64,000 nt of DNA, taken from positions 496,001 through 560,000 of the forward strand of contig NZ_JBFNXH010000003.1 of the NCBI RefSeq assembly GCF_040812395.1. The letters are read 5' to 3'. Of this stretch, positions 1 to 8,475 are shown piece by piece. The notes beneath the pieces are model-generated. The model worked only from the letters and a program-made list of their open reading frames with translations. It was not told where the DNA came from and did not search any database. This stretch comes from Paenibacillus_E sp040812395. GTDB lineage: Bacteria > Bacillota > Bacilli > Paenibacillales > NBRC-103111. A program made the translations under genes and the position numbers. Within the stretch, counting starts at the first letter, position 1; each line of letters starts with the position of its first letter.

Positions 1-67
1 CTCCACTTTTCTATATGCGGGAGGTGTTTGTTTATATGCCTCTAGGAATATCGTCCTTACAGGACAA

Positions 68-100
68 ATAAAAAACAGAGTGCCCTTGCTGGGACTCTGT
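68..100 (-). terminator. Intrinsic terminator after mntR
   Basis: Read on the minus strand, an ACAGAGT...ACTCTGT stem is followed directly by a T-rich run. It lies just past the mntR stop and should end that transcript. Confidence 0.7.
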
Positions 101-114
101 CTGTCTATTCTCTA

Positions 115-540
115 TCAACTTTCCGATTCCAACTCTTTCCGAACTTGGAGAAGTCCTTCCATTCGATTCGGATCGCGCCGGAAATACTCCAATAGCGTTT
201 CAATGCAGGTAATGGAATCCCAGCTCAGATGATGCTCAATACCTTCTACATCCTTATATATATTATCCTCTTGGACACCGATGGTTGTTAAGAATTCCTC
301 CAGCAATTGGTGGCGGTCCACTAAACGCTTACCCATCTTTTTCCCTTTGGAGGTCAGCATAAGCCCGCGATATTTTTCGTAAATCAGATAATTGTCTTTA
401 TCTAATTTTTGAATCATTTTCGTAACCGATGAGGGATGCACCTCTAGTCCTTCAGCAATGTCGGAGACACGAGCGTAGCCTTTCTCGTCAATGAGTTTAT
501 ATATTCTCTCCAGGTAGTCTTCCATGCTTGGTGTAGCCAT
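115..540 (-). CDS. mntR: Manganese-responsive DtxR-family repressor MntR
   Basis: A 141-residue DtxR/MntR-type metalloregulator that represses manganese uptake when Mn(II) is bound. The N-terminal winged helix (residues about 1-70) begins TPSMEDYLERIY, giving Asp8 and Glu11 at the positions of the B. subtilis MntR metal ligands. A VDRHQLLEEF segment and an EGIEHHLS segment supply the remaining His/Glu ligands. Length matches the family. The start at 540 is preferred over the longer frame because a purine-rich AGGGGGA lies upstream and the protein then begins exactly like known MntR proteins. It sits alone, divergent from splB. No manganese transporter is adjacent, so its targets are elsewhere. 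Family assignment is firm. Confidence 0.93.
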   Translation of the reverse strand: MATPSMEDYLERIYKLIDEKGYARVSDIAEGLEVHPSSVTKMIQKLDKDNYLIYEKYRGLMLTSKGKKMGKRLVDRHQLLEEFLTTIGVQEDNIYKDVEGIEHHLSWDSITCIETLLEYFRRDPNRMEGLLQVRKELESES

Positions 541-701
541 TGCTTTGTTTCCCCCTGCTTCTTTATTTCCTGTCCATTGCATTACTTATCATAATCCATC
601 AACGTAGATGCGGTCAAATCTCCCATGATTCAATACTTACCGCCTTGGCACACTAAAGATTAACCTAACAGCTTTCATCACGATGCCGGAAGGAGCCCGT
701 T

Positions 702-1763
702 ATGTCAACAGATTTGCTTAGACCTCCCGCGCCCAGCACCGATCTTTTCGTCCCTGAGCTTGTATATTTTGAGCCGAATGCAATGAATTATCCCAAAGGT
801 CGGCAAATTTATGAATGGGCTCAGCAGCAAAGACTGGAGATTCACATGACAACCTCCCATAATCAAATCCGCGACCTGCCGGGAGAATCAGAACTGGAAA
901 AGTATCGCATCGCAAAACGAACCCTCGTCGTTGGCATCCGTAAAACGTTGAAATTCGACACCTCTAAACCGTCTGCCGAATATGCCATTCCCATTGCGAC
1001 AGGCTGTATGGGGCATTGCCATTACTGTTACCTGCAGACAACACTTGGAGCGAAGCCTTACATTCGCATATATGTCAACATCGATGATATCCTTAGCGCC
1101 GCCCAAAAGTACATCGAAGAACGCGAACCTGAAGTCACACGATTTGAAGCGGCCTGTACGTCAGACCCTGTCGGCCTAGAGCATATTTCGGGCTCATTGA
1201 AGCAGCTCATTGAATTCATGGGGCAGCAGGAGCACGGACGTCTGCGATTTGTGACCAAATATCATCATGTGGAACCTTTGCTTGACGCCAAGCACAATAA
1301 ACACACCCGCTTTCGCTTTAGTGTGAATGCGGATTATGTGATCAAAAACTTTGAACCCGGCACATCCAAATTCCATGAACGGATTGAAGCGGCAGGCAAA
1401 GTAGCCAAGGCTGGATATCCGCTTGGATTCATCATTGCGCCGATTGTTTGGCACGACGGCTGGGAAGACGGCTACAAGCTGTTATTAGAGCGGCTGCGCA
1501 ACGAACTGCCGATCGAGGCGACTAGAGATCTAACATTTGAAATGATTCAACATCGGTTCACGAAAACAGCCAAAACTGTGATTCAGAAACGATATCCGAA
1601 GACAAAGCTGGAGATGGATGAAGAGAAACGGAAATACAAGTGGGGGCGTTGGGGACAAGGGAAGTATGTGTATCCCGATGAGCAGGCAAATGCGCTTAGG
1701 GAATTTATCACCGAACAAATCTTTGACAAATTCCCTGAGGCCAAGATCGAATATTTCACTTAA
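702..1763 (+). CDS. splB: Spore photoproduct lyase
   Basis: Radical SAM enzyme that reverses the spore photoproduct (5-thyminyl-5,6-dihydrothymine) in DNA during germination. The protein has 353 residues, the usual length. The radical SAM cysteine cluster CMGHCHYC is at residues 102-109 (Cys102, Cys106, Cys109), and the conserved catalytic-loop cysteine lies in AACTSDP (Cys152). The start has a GGAAGGAG site about 6 bases upstream. The gene stands alone, and its end converges on ccdA with only 9 bases between. In Bacillus splB is driven by sigma-G; the upstream region has only a weak match (TGATTC, 17 bases, CACACTA), so regulation is not shown here. Identification is secure. Confidence 0.96.
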   Translation: MSTDLLRPPAPSTDLFVPELVYFEPNAMNYPKGRQIYEWAQQQRLEIHMTTSHNQIRDLPGESELEKYRIAKRTLVVGIRKTLKFDTSKPSAEYAIPIATGCMGHCHYCYLQTTLGAKPYIRIYVNIDDILSAAQKYIEEREPEVTRFEAACTSDPVGLEHISGSLKQLIEFMGQQEHGRLRFVTKYHHVEPLLDAKHNKHTRFRFSVNADYVIKNFEPGTSKFHERIEAAGKVAKAGYPLGFIIAPIVWHDGWEDGYKLLLERLRNELPIEATRDLTFEMIQHRFTKTAKTVIQKRYPKTKLEMDEEKRKYKWGRWGQGKYVYPDEQANALREFITEQIFDKFPEAKIEYFT

Positions 1764-1772
1764 AAGATGAAC

Positions 1773-2486
1773 TTAAAACTTTAACCAATCGGGGGTTATG
1801 CTGTTGAGCCATAGCGTGATTTGCGTCATTTTGCCCGTATAAAGCAGAATCGCGATCAGCACCATGAGTCCCCCTCCTATTTTCATAATGGTATTGGAAT
1901 AACGCAGAATCCAGCGGGTAGATCCGATGAAAAACGATAAAACAAAAAATGGAATTGCAAACCCTAAGGAATAAGCCGTCGTCAATTGGAACCAAGTGCC
2001 TGGCTCTGTTGTCGCTAAAGCTAATATTGCCGACAAGATGGGTCCAATGCATGGTGACCAGCCAGCGGCAAAGCCCATGCCAATCAGAACCGACCCCAGA
2101 TAACCTGCAGGTCTGAATTTAATGTTCAGCTTGCGCTCTTTCATAAGCCATTGCGGTTGGAAAATGCCGAGCAGAAACAGTCCCATGATGAAAATTAAAA
2201 TGGCGGCGATTTGCCGCAATAAATCACGGTAATCAATGAAGAAATTGCCAAGAAAACCTGCGGTTAGACCTAACGCATAAAAAATGATAGAAAATCCAAC
2301 GATAAAACATAAAGTATGGAGCATAGTCCGCCGACGAACGGCTGATGACGATTGCCCGGACTTCAATTCACTAACCGATATGCCCGTTATGTACGAAAGA
2401 TAGGAAGGATATAATGGCAAGCAGCAGGGCGAAATGAATGATGCAATCCCCGCCCAAAGGGCGATCCATAAATTCACTGAATCCAT
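1773..2486 (-). CDS. ccdA: CcdA-type thiol/disulfide electron transporter
   Basis: A polytopic membrane protein (237 residues, about six helices) of the CcdA/DsbD transmembrane family, which carries reducing equivalents from cytoplasmic thioredoxin to extracytoplasmic thiols for cytochrome c maturation or spore-envelope proteins. The two family cysteine motifs are visible: SPCCLPLYPSYLSY in helix 1 and AAGWSPCIGPIL in helix 4. It is the last gene of the znuA-znuC-znuB run. The znuB stop TAA is followed after one base by this ATG, and no good separate ribosome site is seen, so translational coupling is likely. Pairing with a zinc importer is unusual. Motif-level assignment is firm; the exact partner is unknown. 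Confidence 0.88.
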   Translation of the reverse strand: MDSVNLWIALWAGIASFISPCCLPLYPSYLSYITGISVSELKSGQSSSAVRRRTMLHTLCFIVGFSIIFYALGLTAGFLGNFFIDYRDLLRQIAAILIFIMGLFLLGIFQPQWLMKERKLNIKFRPAGYLGSVLIGMGFAAGWSPCIGPILSAILALATTEPGTWFQLTTAYSLGFAIPFFVLSFFIGSTRWILRYSNTIMKIGGGLMVLIAILLYTGKMTQITLWLNSITPDWLKF

Positions 2487-2487
2487 A

Positions 2488-3288
2488 TTAAATTCTCAAT
2501 CCTCTTTTCAGAATAATTCCGATTAGCAGCGCGATTAATGTGAGAACGACAGTTCCTCCCGGAGCGAGATCCCAGACGCCAGCCATAATCAATCCGATGA
2601 CTACAGCAATTTCAGAGAACAGCACAGCCAGAAACACGGAATGCTTGAAGCTTCGCGCAATGAGAAGGCTGCAGGCAACAGGAATCGTCAATAAGGAAGA
2701 AACCAAGAGAGCTCCCACAATTTTGATCGCAACTGAGATCACTAATGCCGTCAGCATCGTAATCATCATATTATAAAATTTCAATGGAAGTCCACTTACA
2801 CTTGCTGCATCCTCATCAAAGAACATCAAGAAAAACTCTTTAAAATGAAAAGCAATAACCCCAACCACAAGCAAACATACTCCAAAAACAACCCATAGAT
2901 CTGTAGAATCAAGCGTATAAATGCTGCCGAACAAGTAGCTCATGACATTCATATTAAACCCTTTGCCAAGCGTAAAAAGAAGTGTCGCAAGCGCCACACC
3001 GCCTGACATAATAATGGCGATCGAGAGCTCAGCATATGTTTTGTAGGCTTTCCGCAGCCGTTCAATCGCAAACGAAGCTAACAGCGCGAAAACAAGCCCC
3101 ACGCCTAGAGGATAGATATTAATAAGAAATCCCAGCGCGACGCCTGCGATGGAAACATGCGCAAGCGTGTCCCCGATCATCGATAACCGTCGAAGGACAA
3201 GAAAAACGCCCATTAACGGCGCCGTGAGACCAATTAAAATGCCTCCAATTAAAGCTCTCTGAAAAAAATATTCCGTAAAAATGTCCAA
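2488..3288 (-). CDS. znuB: Zinc ABC transporter permease ZnuB
   Basis: Integral membrane permease (266 residues, about eight or nine helices) of the metal ABC-3 family, forming the pore for zinc import with ZnuC and ZnuA. The sequence opens MDIFTEYFFQRALIGGILIG and contains the typical LRRLSMIGDTLAHVSIAGVALG segment and the later DEDAASVSGLP loop. The start is a TTG at 3288 behind a GGAGCGGG site, 12 bases after znuC. The gene is co-oriented with znuC and znuA and runs into ccdA. Metal choice is inferred from the neighbouring ZnuA ligands; the permease alone would also fit a manganese transporter. Confidence 0.92.
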   Translation of the reverse strand: MDIFTEYFFQRALIGGILIGLTAPLMGVFLVLRRLSMIGDTLAHVSIAGVALGFLINIYPLGVGLVFALLASFAIERLRKAYKTYAELSIAIIMSGGVALATLLFTLGKGFNMNVMSYLFGSIYTLDSTDLWVVFGVCLLVVGVIAFHFKEFFLMFFDEDAASVSGLPLKFYNMMITMLTALVISVAIKIVGALLVSSLLTIPVACSLLIARSFKHSVFLAVLFSEIAVVIGLIMAGVWDLAPGGTVVLTLIALLIGIILKRGLRI

Positions 3289-3300
3289 GATGCCCGCTCC

Positions 3301-4080
3301 TTACTGTACTCCGATCATCTCGCGAATTTGGCCGATGGAGTGAGTTAAGTTCGTCTCTCGGCAATCTTCGGGATCATGAGTATGCTTCACATAAAATTTG
3401 ATGCCGCCGCTTACTTGCTGCGGCTGCGTGCCTAGATAAGACTGCATCATGTCCATATCATGCGATACCATGATGAACGTCATATGATGATGCTGGTGCA
3501 TGTGCCGAATCATCCGAAAGAAACCGGCCTGCGTCTCCGCATCGATGCCGACCGTCGGCTCGTCTAAAATGAGCAGCTCCGGGTTATTGACAATCGCGCG
3601 CGCGAGGAAAGCGCGCTGCTGTTGACCGCCGGACAGCTGGCCGATCCGCCGGTCAGCCAAGTCCTCGATGCGCATGGCAAGCATCGCATCCTCGGCTTTC
3701 TGGACGTCGGCTTTGGAAAGCCGGCGATAGACCCGTTTTTTGCTGTACATGCCTGACAGCACAATCTCCCGAACCGTTGCCGGAAACAACGGGTTAAAGG
3801 CATTTTTCTGCGGGACATATCCAATCCGCTCCCAATCCTTGAACTTGCTGATCGGACGATCGAAAAGACGGATCTCGCCTTCCGTCGGCTTTAACAAACC
3901 GACGAGCATTTTGAGTAGTGTGGTTTTACCTGCGCCGTTGGAACCGATGACACCGACGAAATCCCTTTCTAGCGCGTCAAAGCGCAGCTTCTCAATCACT
4001 TTTTTATGCTCATAAGAAAATGAGACATTATCTATAGAAACAATGCTGTTATGGCACTTTTGCTGGCTGCTATTATCCAT
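3301..4080 (-). CDS. znuC: Zinc ABC transporter ATPase ZnuC
   Basis: ATP-binding subunit (259 residues) energising zinc uptake with ZnuB. It shows Walker A GSNGAGKTT, signature LSGGQQQR, Walker B LLILDEPT and the H-loop SHD. The C-terminal tail (about residues 220-259) is rich in His, Asp and Cys (KHTHDPEDCRETN), more than expected for this family; it could bind metal, but that is inference. The start has AAGGAG 8 bases upstream. The gene sits between znuA and znuB in one leftward operon. Confidence 0.93.
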   Translation of the reverse strand: MDNSSQQKCHNSIVSIDNVSFSYEHKKVIEKLRFDALERDFVGVIGSNGAGKTTLLKMLVGLLKPTEGEIRLFDRPISKFKDWERIGYVPQKNAFNPLFPATVREIVLSGMYSKKRVYRRLSKADVQKAEDAMLAMRIEDLADRRIGQLSGGQQQRAFLARAIVNNPELLILDEPTVGIDAETQAGFFRMIRHMHQHHHMTFIMVSHDMDMMQSYLGTQPQQVSGGIKFYVKHTHDPEDCRETNLTHSIGQIREMIGVQ

Positions 4081-4122
4081 CAGCGAAACTCCTTACCTAT
4101 TAAATTCCCCTTGCATTCTTCA

Positions 4123-5040
4123 TTATTGTAAAGCTTTCACGAGATTTTTCAAATTATTATCCATAACCGAAATATAATCATCGCCAGCCTGAAGCTGCTG
4201 CTCCGTCAATCCTTCTAGCGGATTCAAAACCATAGTTGAAACCTTTGCATCCTTTGCTAACGTTTTCGCCAGCTTATCAGAAACCAGTTCTTCAAAGAAT
4301 ATATATTGAATGCCATGGTCTTTAATGTATTGATTCATCTTTTTCAAATCCTGAGCTGTAGGTTCTGCATCAGGGGACAATCCCATGATGGACAATTGCG
4401 TCAAGCCATAATCCCGGCAAAGGTAGGCAAAGGCTTGGTGGGAAACCGCAATTTCCTTCTTGGATGTTCGAGCAAGCTCATCCTTGTAACGCTTATCCAA
4501 TTCAGCCAGCTTAGCGGCATAAATATTGTAGTTTTGCTCGAAGACAGCTTTGTGCGCCGGATCTGCTTGAATAAGCGCATCTTTAATATTATTAGCCATT
4601 TTCACCGCATTTAACGGGCTTAACCAGGCATGCGGATCAAATTGATCTTTATTTTCAGAGGTTTTGATTAAATCTGCCCCTTTGCTGGCTTCCACAACAC
4701 CAAGTTTGGAATCAGCAGGAATACTTCCCAAGAAGTCTTGAACCCAACCTTCAAAGCCTGCTCCCTGATACACGAATACTTGAGCATTGGTCATATTTTT
4801 CAAATCTCTGCCTTTAGGCGACCAGTCATGAGGTTCTACACCCGCTGGAACGAGATTGATGACATGAACATAATCGCCGCCAATATTCCGCGTAAAATCG
4901 TAAAGTGGGTAGAAACTTGTTATGACATTTACTTTTCCTTCAACGAGCTCCGCTTTCGAACTTGAGCCATTGCCACATCCAGACAATATAAGCCCGAAAA
5001 GAGCCAAAATCCCTATATAAATACCGATCATTTTACGCAT
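4123..5040 (-). CDS. znuA: Zinc-binding lipoprotein ZnuA (cluster A-I solute-binding protein)
   Basis: Extracellular zinc receptor of the ABC importer, 305 residues. A lipoprotein signal ends in LSGC, so the mature protein is anchored by Cys. Metal ligands fit the zinc branch: His in GVEPHDWSP, His in DPHAWLSP, a third His in AVSHQAFAYL where Mn/Fe proteins carry Glu, and an acidic residue in FFEELVSDKLA. The His-rich loop of many ZnuA proteins is absent. The ATG at 5040 is preferred to the upstream GTG because GGGGG lies 6 bases before it. First gene of znuA-znuC-znuB-ccdA. Half-sites resembling a Zur operator lie just upstream. Confidence 0.9.
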   Translation of the reverse strand: MRKMIGIYIGILALFGLILSGCGNGSSSKAELVEGKVNVITSFYPLYDFTRNIGGDYVHVINLVPAGVEPHDWSPKGRDLKNMTNAQVFVYQGAGFEGWVQDFLGSIPADSKLGVVEASKGADLIKTSENKDQFDPHAWLSPLNAVKMANNIKDALIQADPAHKAVFEQNYNIYAAKLAELDKRYKDELARTSKKEIAVSHQAFAYLCRDYGLTQLSIMGLSPDAEPTAQDLKKMNQYIKDHGIQYIFFEELVSDKLAKTLAKDAKVSTMVLNPLEGLTEQQLQAGDDYISVMDNNLKNLVKALQ

Positions 5041-5060
5041 GATAAACCCCCGCACTATCT

Positions 5061-5099
5061 AAATCGTAATTTTTTTTATTAACGATCTTGATTATACGA
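5061..5099. promoter_or_regulatory. Possible Zur operator upstream of znuA
   Basis: The 40 bases before znuA contain AAATCGTAAT, ATTAACGAT and GATTATACGA, each resembling a half-site of the Bacillus Zur box AAATCGTAATNATTACGATTT. No single full 9-1-9 palindrome is intact, so this is a weak candidate supported mainly by its place. Confidence 0.35.
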
Positions 5100-5139
5100 A
5101 TAGGCAACTTCGATGTCAATACAGAACATAGCTTAATCG

Positions 5140-5181
5140 CATAAATAAAAGCCAATCTGTGAACTTCTTCACCGAGTGGCT
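5140..5181 (-). terminator. Intrinsic terminator after the lipoprotein gene
   Basis: On the minus strand an AGCCA.TC.GTGAA / TTCACAGATTGGCT stem with two mismatches is followed by TTTTATTT. It lies past the stop of the lipoprotein gene and before znuA. Confidence 0.6.
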
Positions 5182-5214
5182 ATTTAGTGAGCATTGTTCT
5201 TCTCTATACATGAA

Positions 5215-5628
5215 CTAATCAGAACCGCCATCGGAATTACTGCTGTCTCCTTCTTTTTTATTTTTAGCCTGATCCGAGCCTGACCCCGTTGATTTTTCCT
5301 GGTTAGCCGATGAACTAGAGGTACCTTTCTCCTCAGTTTTAGTAGCCTTATCACTCTCTTGCTTCAACTTTTTATACCTTTCCTCTGATTGCTGGAGGAC
5401 CTTTTTGTCCTGCTCTGATTGATATTGAATGATTTCCTGGTACATGTCATACTGCTTCTTCAATTCTTGATTGATAATACTGCCCTTTCCATCACCGCTT
5501 TGCGCTTTCGATGGATCCGAATTATTTTGCTGCTTAGTAGCTTTGCCGCCGCCAAAAAGCGTGCATGCTGAGAAAATCATGGAAATGCCTACAACAACAA
5601 TAGCTTTCACAAGAAAATGTACATTCAT
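5215..5628 (-). CDS. Small hydrophilic lipoprotein of unknown function
   Basis: A 137-residue protein with a short signal segment and a lipobox-like FSAC (mature Cys near residue 22), followed by a low-complexity, strongly charged body. Residues about 50-95 (QELKKQYDMYQEIIQYQSEQ and on) look like a coiled coil, and the tail is a Ser/Lys/Asp-rich linker. The function is not recognised. A surface-anchored, spore-coat-associated or cell-wall role is possible but unsupported. The ATG at 5628 has GGAG 8 bases upstream. It appears to be its own transcription unit, with a terminator on each side. Confidence 0.7.
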   Translation of the reverse strand: MNVHFLVKAIVVVGISMIFSACTLFGGGKATKQQNNSDPSKAQSGDGKGSIINQELKKQYDMYQEIIQYQSEQDKKVLQQSEERYKKLKQESDKATKTEEKGTSSSSANQEKSTGSGSDQAKNKKEGDSSNSDGGSD

Positions 5629-5689
5629 GTGTCTCACTCCGTTAGTTCTTTTCCTATAGGATGCCCATTCAGAAAAAAATCACCCCATG

Positions 5690-5727
5690 AACAAAACCCC
5701 AGTTCTGGCAGAGCCGGAACTGGGGTT
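5690..5727 (-). terminator. Intrinsic terminator after metG
   Basis: A near-perfect AACCCCAGTTC...GAACTGGGGTT stem followed by TTGTT on the minus strand, beginning 8 bases past the metG stop. Confidence 0.85.
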
Positions 5728-5735
5728 GAAGTTAA

Positions 5736-7733
5736 TTATTTGACAATAGCGCCGTTCGGCATGCTGTCCGGTACTGTCGCCAATGTAAGTTGATCACCAT
5801 GCGAAGCGGCTAAGATCATCCCTTGCGACAGCTCGCCGCGCAGCTTAGCGGGCTTCAAGTTCGTGACGCAAATCACTTTGCGTCCAGCCAGGTCCTCGGG
5901 CGAGTAAAACTTCGCGATGCCCGAAACAACCTGGCGCTGCTCGTACCCAAGGTCGAGCTGCAGCTTCAAGAGCTTATCCGCGCCTTTCACAGGCTCGGCT
6001 GACAGCACTTGCGCCACGCGAAGCTCCACCTTGGCAAAGTCATCGATGCCGATGGCTTCCTTCGGCTCCGGCGCGGGCACCGCTGCGGCAGCAACCGCAG
6101 GTGCTGCCGTTTCCGCTTCGGCGGCATTCGCAGTGACGCCGCCCCCCATAGCCTGGGCGATGTAGGCGACTTCTGCCTCCACGTCCAGACGCGGGAACAT
6201 GGGCTCTCCCTTCTGCACCTTGGTGCCTGTAGGGAGAGCACCGAAGGTTTGCACGCTTTCCCATGAGGTCAAGCGTGGCAAATCTTCAGCAGCTAAGCCT
6301 AGCTGCTGCCAAATCAGTTGCGGCGTCTTCGTCAGGAAAGGACGCAGCAGAACGGAAGAGATGCGCTGGGACTCCGCCAGCACATACATGACAGAGCCAA
6401 GGGTTCCGCGCTTGGCCTCATCTTTCACCATCGACCACGGCTGCGTCTCGTCGATATATTTGTTCGTGCGGCTGATGAGCTGCCACACAGCCGCGAGCGC
6501 AATGGAGAATTCCATCTTCTCCATCGCTTCTTCGTACTTCGCGACCGCGGAACGAACAGCCTCCAGAAGGCTTTCGTCAAACTCGGTAGCACCAGGAACA
6601 TACGCGGGAATCAGGCCTGCAAAATACTTATCAATCATCACGATCGTACGGTTCAGTAGATTCCCGAGATCATTCGCAAGGTCATGATTGACCCGCTCAA
6701 CAAAGCTTTCCGGCGTGAACGTGCCGTCCGCGCCAAAAGGCACTTCGCGCATGAGATAGTAACGCAACGCATCAAGACCGAAACGGTCAATCAATGTAAC
6801 CGGATCAACCACATTGCCTTTCGACTTGGACATCTTGCCGTCCTTCATGAGCAGCCATCCGTGAGCAAATACTTTCTTAGGCAGCGGAAGATCCAACGCC
6901 ATTAGCATAATCGGCCAATAAATCGTATGGAAGCGAACAATTTCCTTACTCATTAAATGAACATCAGCCGGCCAATACTGGCGAAACTTACTTTCGTCCT
7001 CTGAACCATAGCCTAGCGCAGTGATGTAGTTCGAAAGAGCATCAATCCACACATAAATCACATGTTTGGGATCCCCCGGAACTTTGATTCCCCAGTCAAA
7101 AGTCGTACGAGATACAGCTAAATCCTCAAGTCCCGGCTTAATGAAATTGTTCAGCATCTCATTTTTACGAGATTCAGGCTGAATGAAATCCGGGTTGTCA
7201 TCATAGTATTGGACTAGTCGATCCACGTACTTATTCATGCGGAAGAAATACGTCTCTTCCTTCATCTTCTCAACTGGTCGCCCGCAATCCGGGCACTTGC
7301 CGTCCACCAGCTTGCTTTCAGGGAAAAAAGTTTCACAAGGCACGCAATACCAGCCTTCATACTCCCCCAGATAAATGTCGCCCTGGTCCACTAAGCGTTG
7401 AAAAATTTTCCCCACGGCGTTTTTATGGCGATCTTCCGTCGTGCGGATAAAATCATCATAGGAAATATCGAGCTTCGCCCATAGCTCTTTAATGCCAGAA
7501 ACAATGCCATCTACAAAAAGCTGCGGTGTAGTCCCTTTTTCCTGTGCCTTGCGTTCAATCTTTTGTCCATGTTCATCCGTCCCTGTTAAATACCTAACAT
7601 CAAAGCCGCGCAGCCTTTTGTAACGGGCCATCACATCTCCTGCTACAGTGGAGTAGGCATGACCGATATGCAGCTTATCACTTGGGTAATAAATCGGCGT
7701 AGTGATATAAAATGATTTCGTTTCTGTTGACAT
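5736..7733 (-). CDS. metG: Methionyl-tRNA synthetase
   Basis: Charges tRNA-Met with methionine for translation. The 665-residue protein has the class I core with PIYYPSDKLHIGHAYS (HIGH motif) near the N-terminus, a zinc knuckle CVPC...CPDC at about residues 140-160, and the KMSKSKGN loop. A linker rich in Ala/Glu/Pro (about 545-575) joins it to a C-terminal tRNA-binding OB-fold (from about GIDDFAKVELRVAQV). Two ATG codons lie at 7736 and 7733 behind GGGAGG; 7733 has the better spacing. A T-box leader upstream and a terminator downstream make it a single-gene unit controlled by uncharged tRNA. Confident assignment. Confidence 0.96.
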   Translation of the reverse strand: MSTETKSFYITTPIYYPSDKLHIGHAYSTVAGDVMARYKRLRGFDVRYLTGTDEHGQKIERKAQEKGTTPQLFVDGIVSGIKELWAKLDISYDDFIRTTEDRHKNAVGKIFQRLVDQGDIYLGEYEGWYCVPCETFFPESKLVDGKCPDCGRPVEKMKEETYFFRMNKYVDRLVQYYDDNPDFIQPESRKNEMLNNFIKPGLEDLAVSRTTFDWGIKVPGDPKHVIYVWIDALSNYITALGYGSEDESKFRQYWPADVHLMSKEIVRFHTIYWPIMLMALDLPLPKKVFAHGWLLMKDGKMSKSKGNVVDPVTLIDRFGLDALRYYLMREVPFGADGTFTPESFVERVNHDLANDLGNLLNRTIVMIDKYFAGLIPAYVPGATEFDESLLEAVRSAVAKYEEAMEKMEFSIALAAVWQLISRTNKYIDETQPWSMVKDEAKRGTLGSVMYVLAESQRISSVLLRPFLTKTPQLIWQQLGLAAEDLPRLTSWESVQTFGALPTGTKVQKGEPMFPRLDVEAEVAYIAQAMGGGVTANAAEAETAAPAVAAAAVPAPEPKEAIGIDDFAKVELRVAQVLSAEPVKGADKLLKLQLDLGYEQRQVVSGIAKFYSPEDLAGRKVICVTNLKPAKLRGELSQGMILAASHGDQLTLATVPDSMPNGAIVK

Positions 7734-7761
7734 CATTCGTTCCTCCCAGCACATTTTAGAA

Positions 7762-8018
7762 AACACAAAAAGCCCTCATCCATCTTGGGACGAGAGCTGA
7801 ACTCACGCGGTACCACCCAGGTTTCCCCGTCTTTCACAAGCTCGGGGCTCAGTAAGTCTTTGACGACTTGCCCATTAACGCTGGGACACGAAGCCAGCTT
7901 ACTCCCAGTGTCGATTATTGGGATAACCGGCAAAACTAGGCAGCTCGAAGGCTTATTCTCCAGGACCATCTTCCAAACCTGCTCCTACACCGGCTTTCAC
8001 CTGACCCGGCTCTCTGTT
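7762..8018 (-). promoter_or_regulatory. T-box leader of metG
   Basis: Reading the minus strand, the leader opens with AGAGAGCCGGG and GGTGAAAGCCGG (stem I elements). It contains a candidate Met specifier AUG in a GGAAGAUGGUCC loop, then the T-box GGGTGGTACCGCG. An attenuator follows: AGCTCTCGTCC paired with GGATGAGGGCT and then TTTTTG. These are the classic parts of a tRNA-sensing T-box. The specifier choice is inferred; the T-box and attenuator are plain. Confidence 0.93.
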
Positions 8019-8101
8019 GATAGGCATCCGCTTGTACTTATCCGTTCATCGAATGAATATGAAATGCTTAAGGAAAATATATCGAAAAAAGGAGCTGCAT
8101 G

Positions 8102-8353
8102 TCAAGCAGGATGATCCGTATAAGGCGATTTGCTTACGGGCGGCACATGATCGACGCCTCCGGGATGAAAAGGGTGGCATTTACATATCCGCTTCACGGA
8201 TAGCCAAGAGCCTTTCAATGCCCCGTGTACTTCTATCGCTTCAAGCGCATATTGCGAGCATGTAGGATAGAACCTGCAAGTAGGCGGCTTTAACGGCGAA
8301 ATGAATTTTCGATAAAAATAAATAGGCACTTGTAAGGTTTTTTTAGAATTCAA
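8102..8353 (-). CDS. yidD: Membrane protein insertion efficiency factor YidD
   Basis: A short 83-residue protein of the YidD/DUF37 family, thought to help Sec/YidC-dependent membrane insertion. It carries the family core FYRKFISPLKPPTCRFYPTCSQYALEAI with its cysteines, followed by the KRICKCHPFHPGGVDHVP segment. The start is a TTG with GGGGGAG 6 bases upstream. It sits alone upstream of metG on the same strand, with the T-box leader between. Length and motifs match the family closely. Confidence 0.93.
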   Translation of the reverse strand: MNSKKTLQVPIYFYRKFISPLKPPTCRFYPTCSQYALEAIEVHGALKGSWLSVKRICKCHPFHPGGVDHVPPVSKSPYTDHPA

Positions 8354-8475
8354 TGCCCACTCCCCCTGCCAGCAAACTACTTTGCTTCTAAAACAAGATC
8401 ACCCATCTATCATGCCCCAAAATCAGAGGAGCGTCAACAAACCTCAACAAGGTAGTCGTTGCATGCAAATTTTTT

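Noticed and set aside
7733..8114. Open frames on both strands over the metG leader
   Set aside because: They translate T-box leader sequence and have no coding features.
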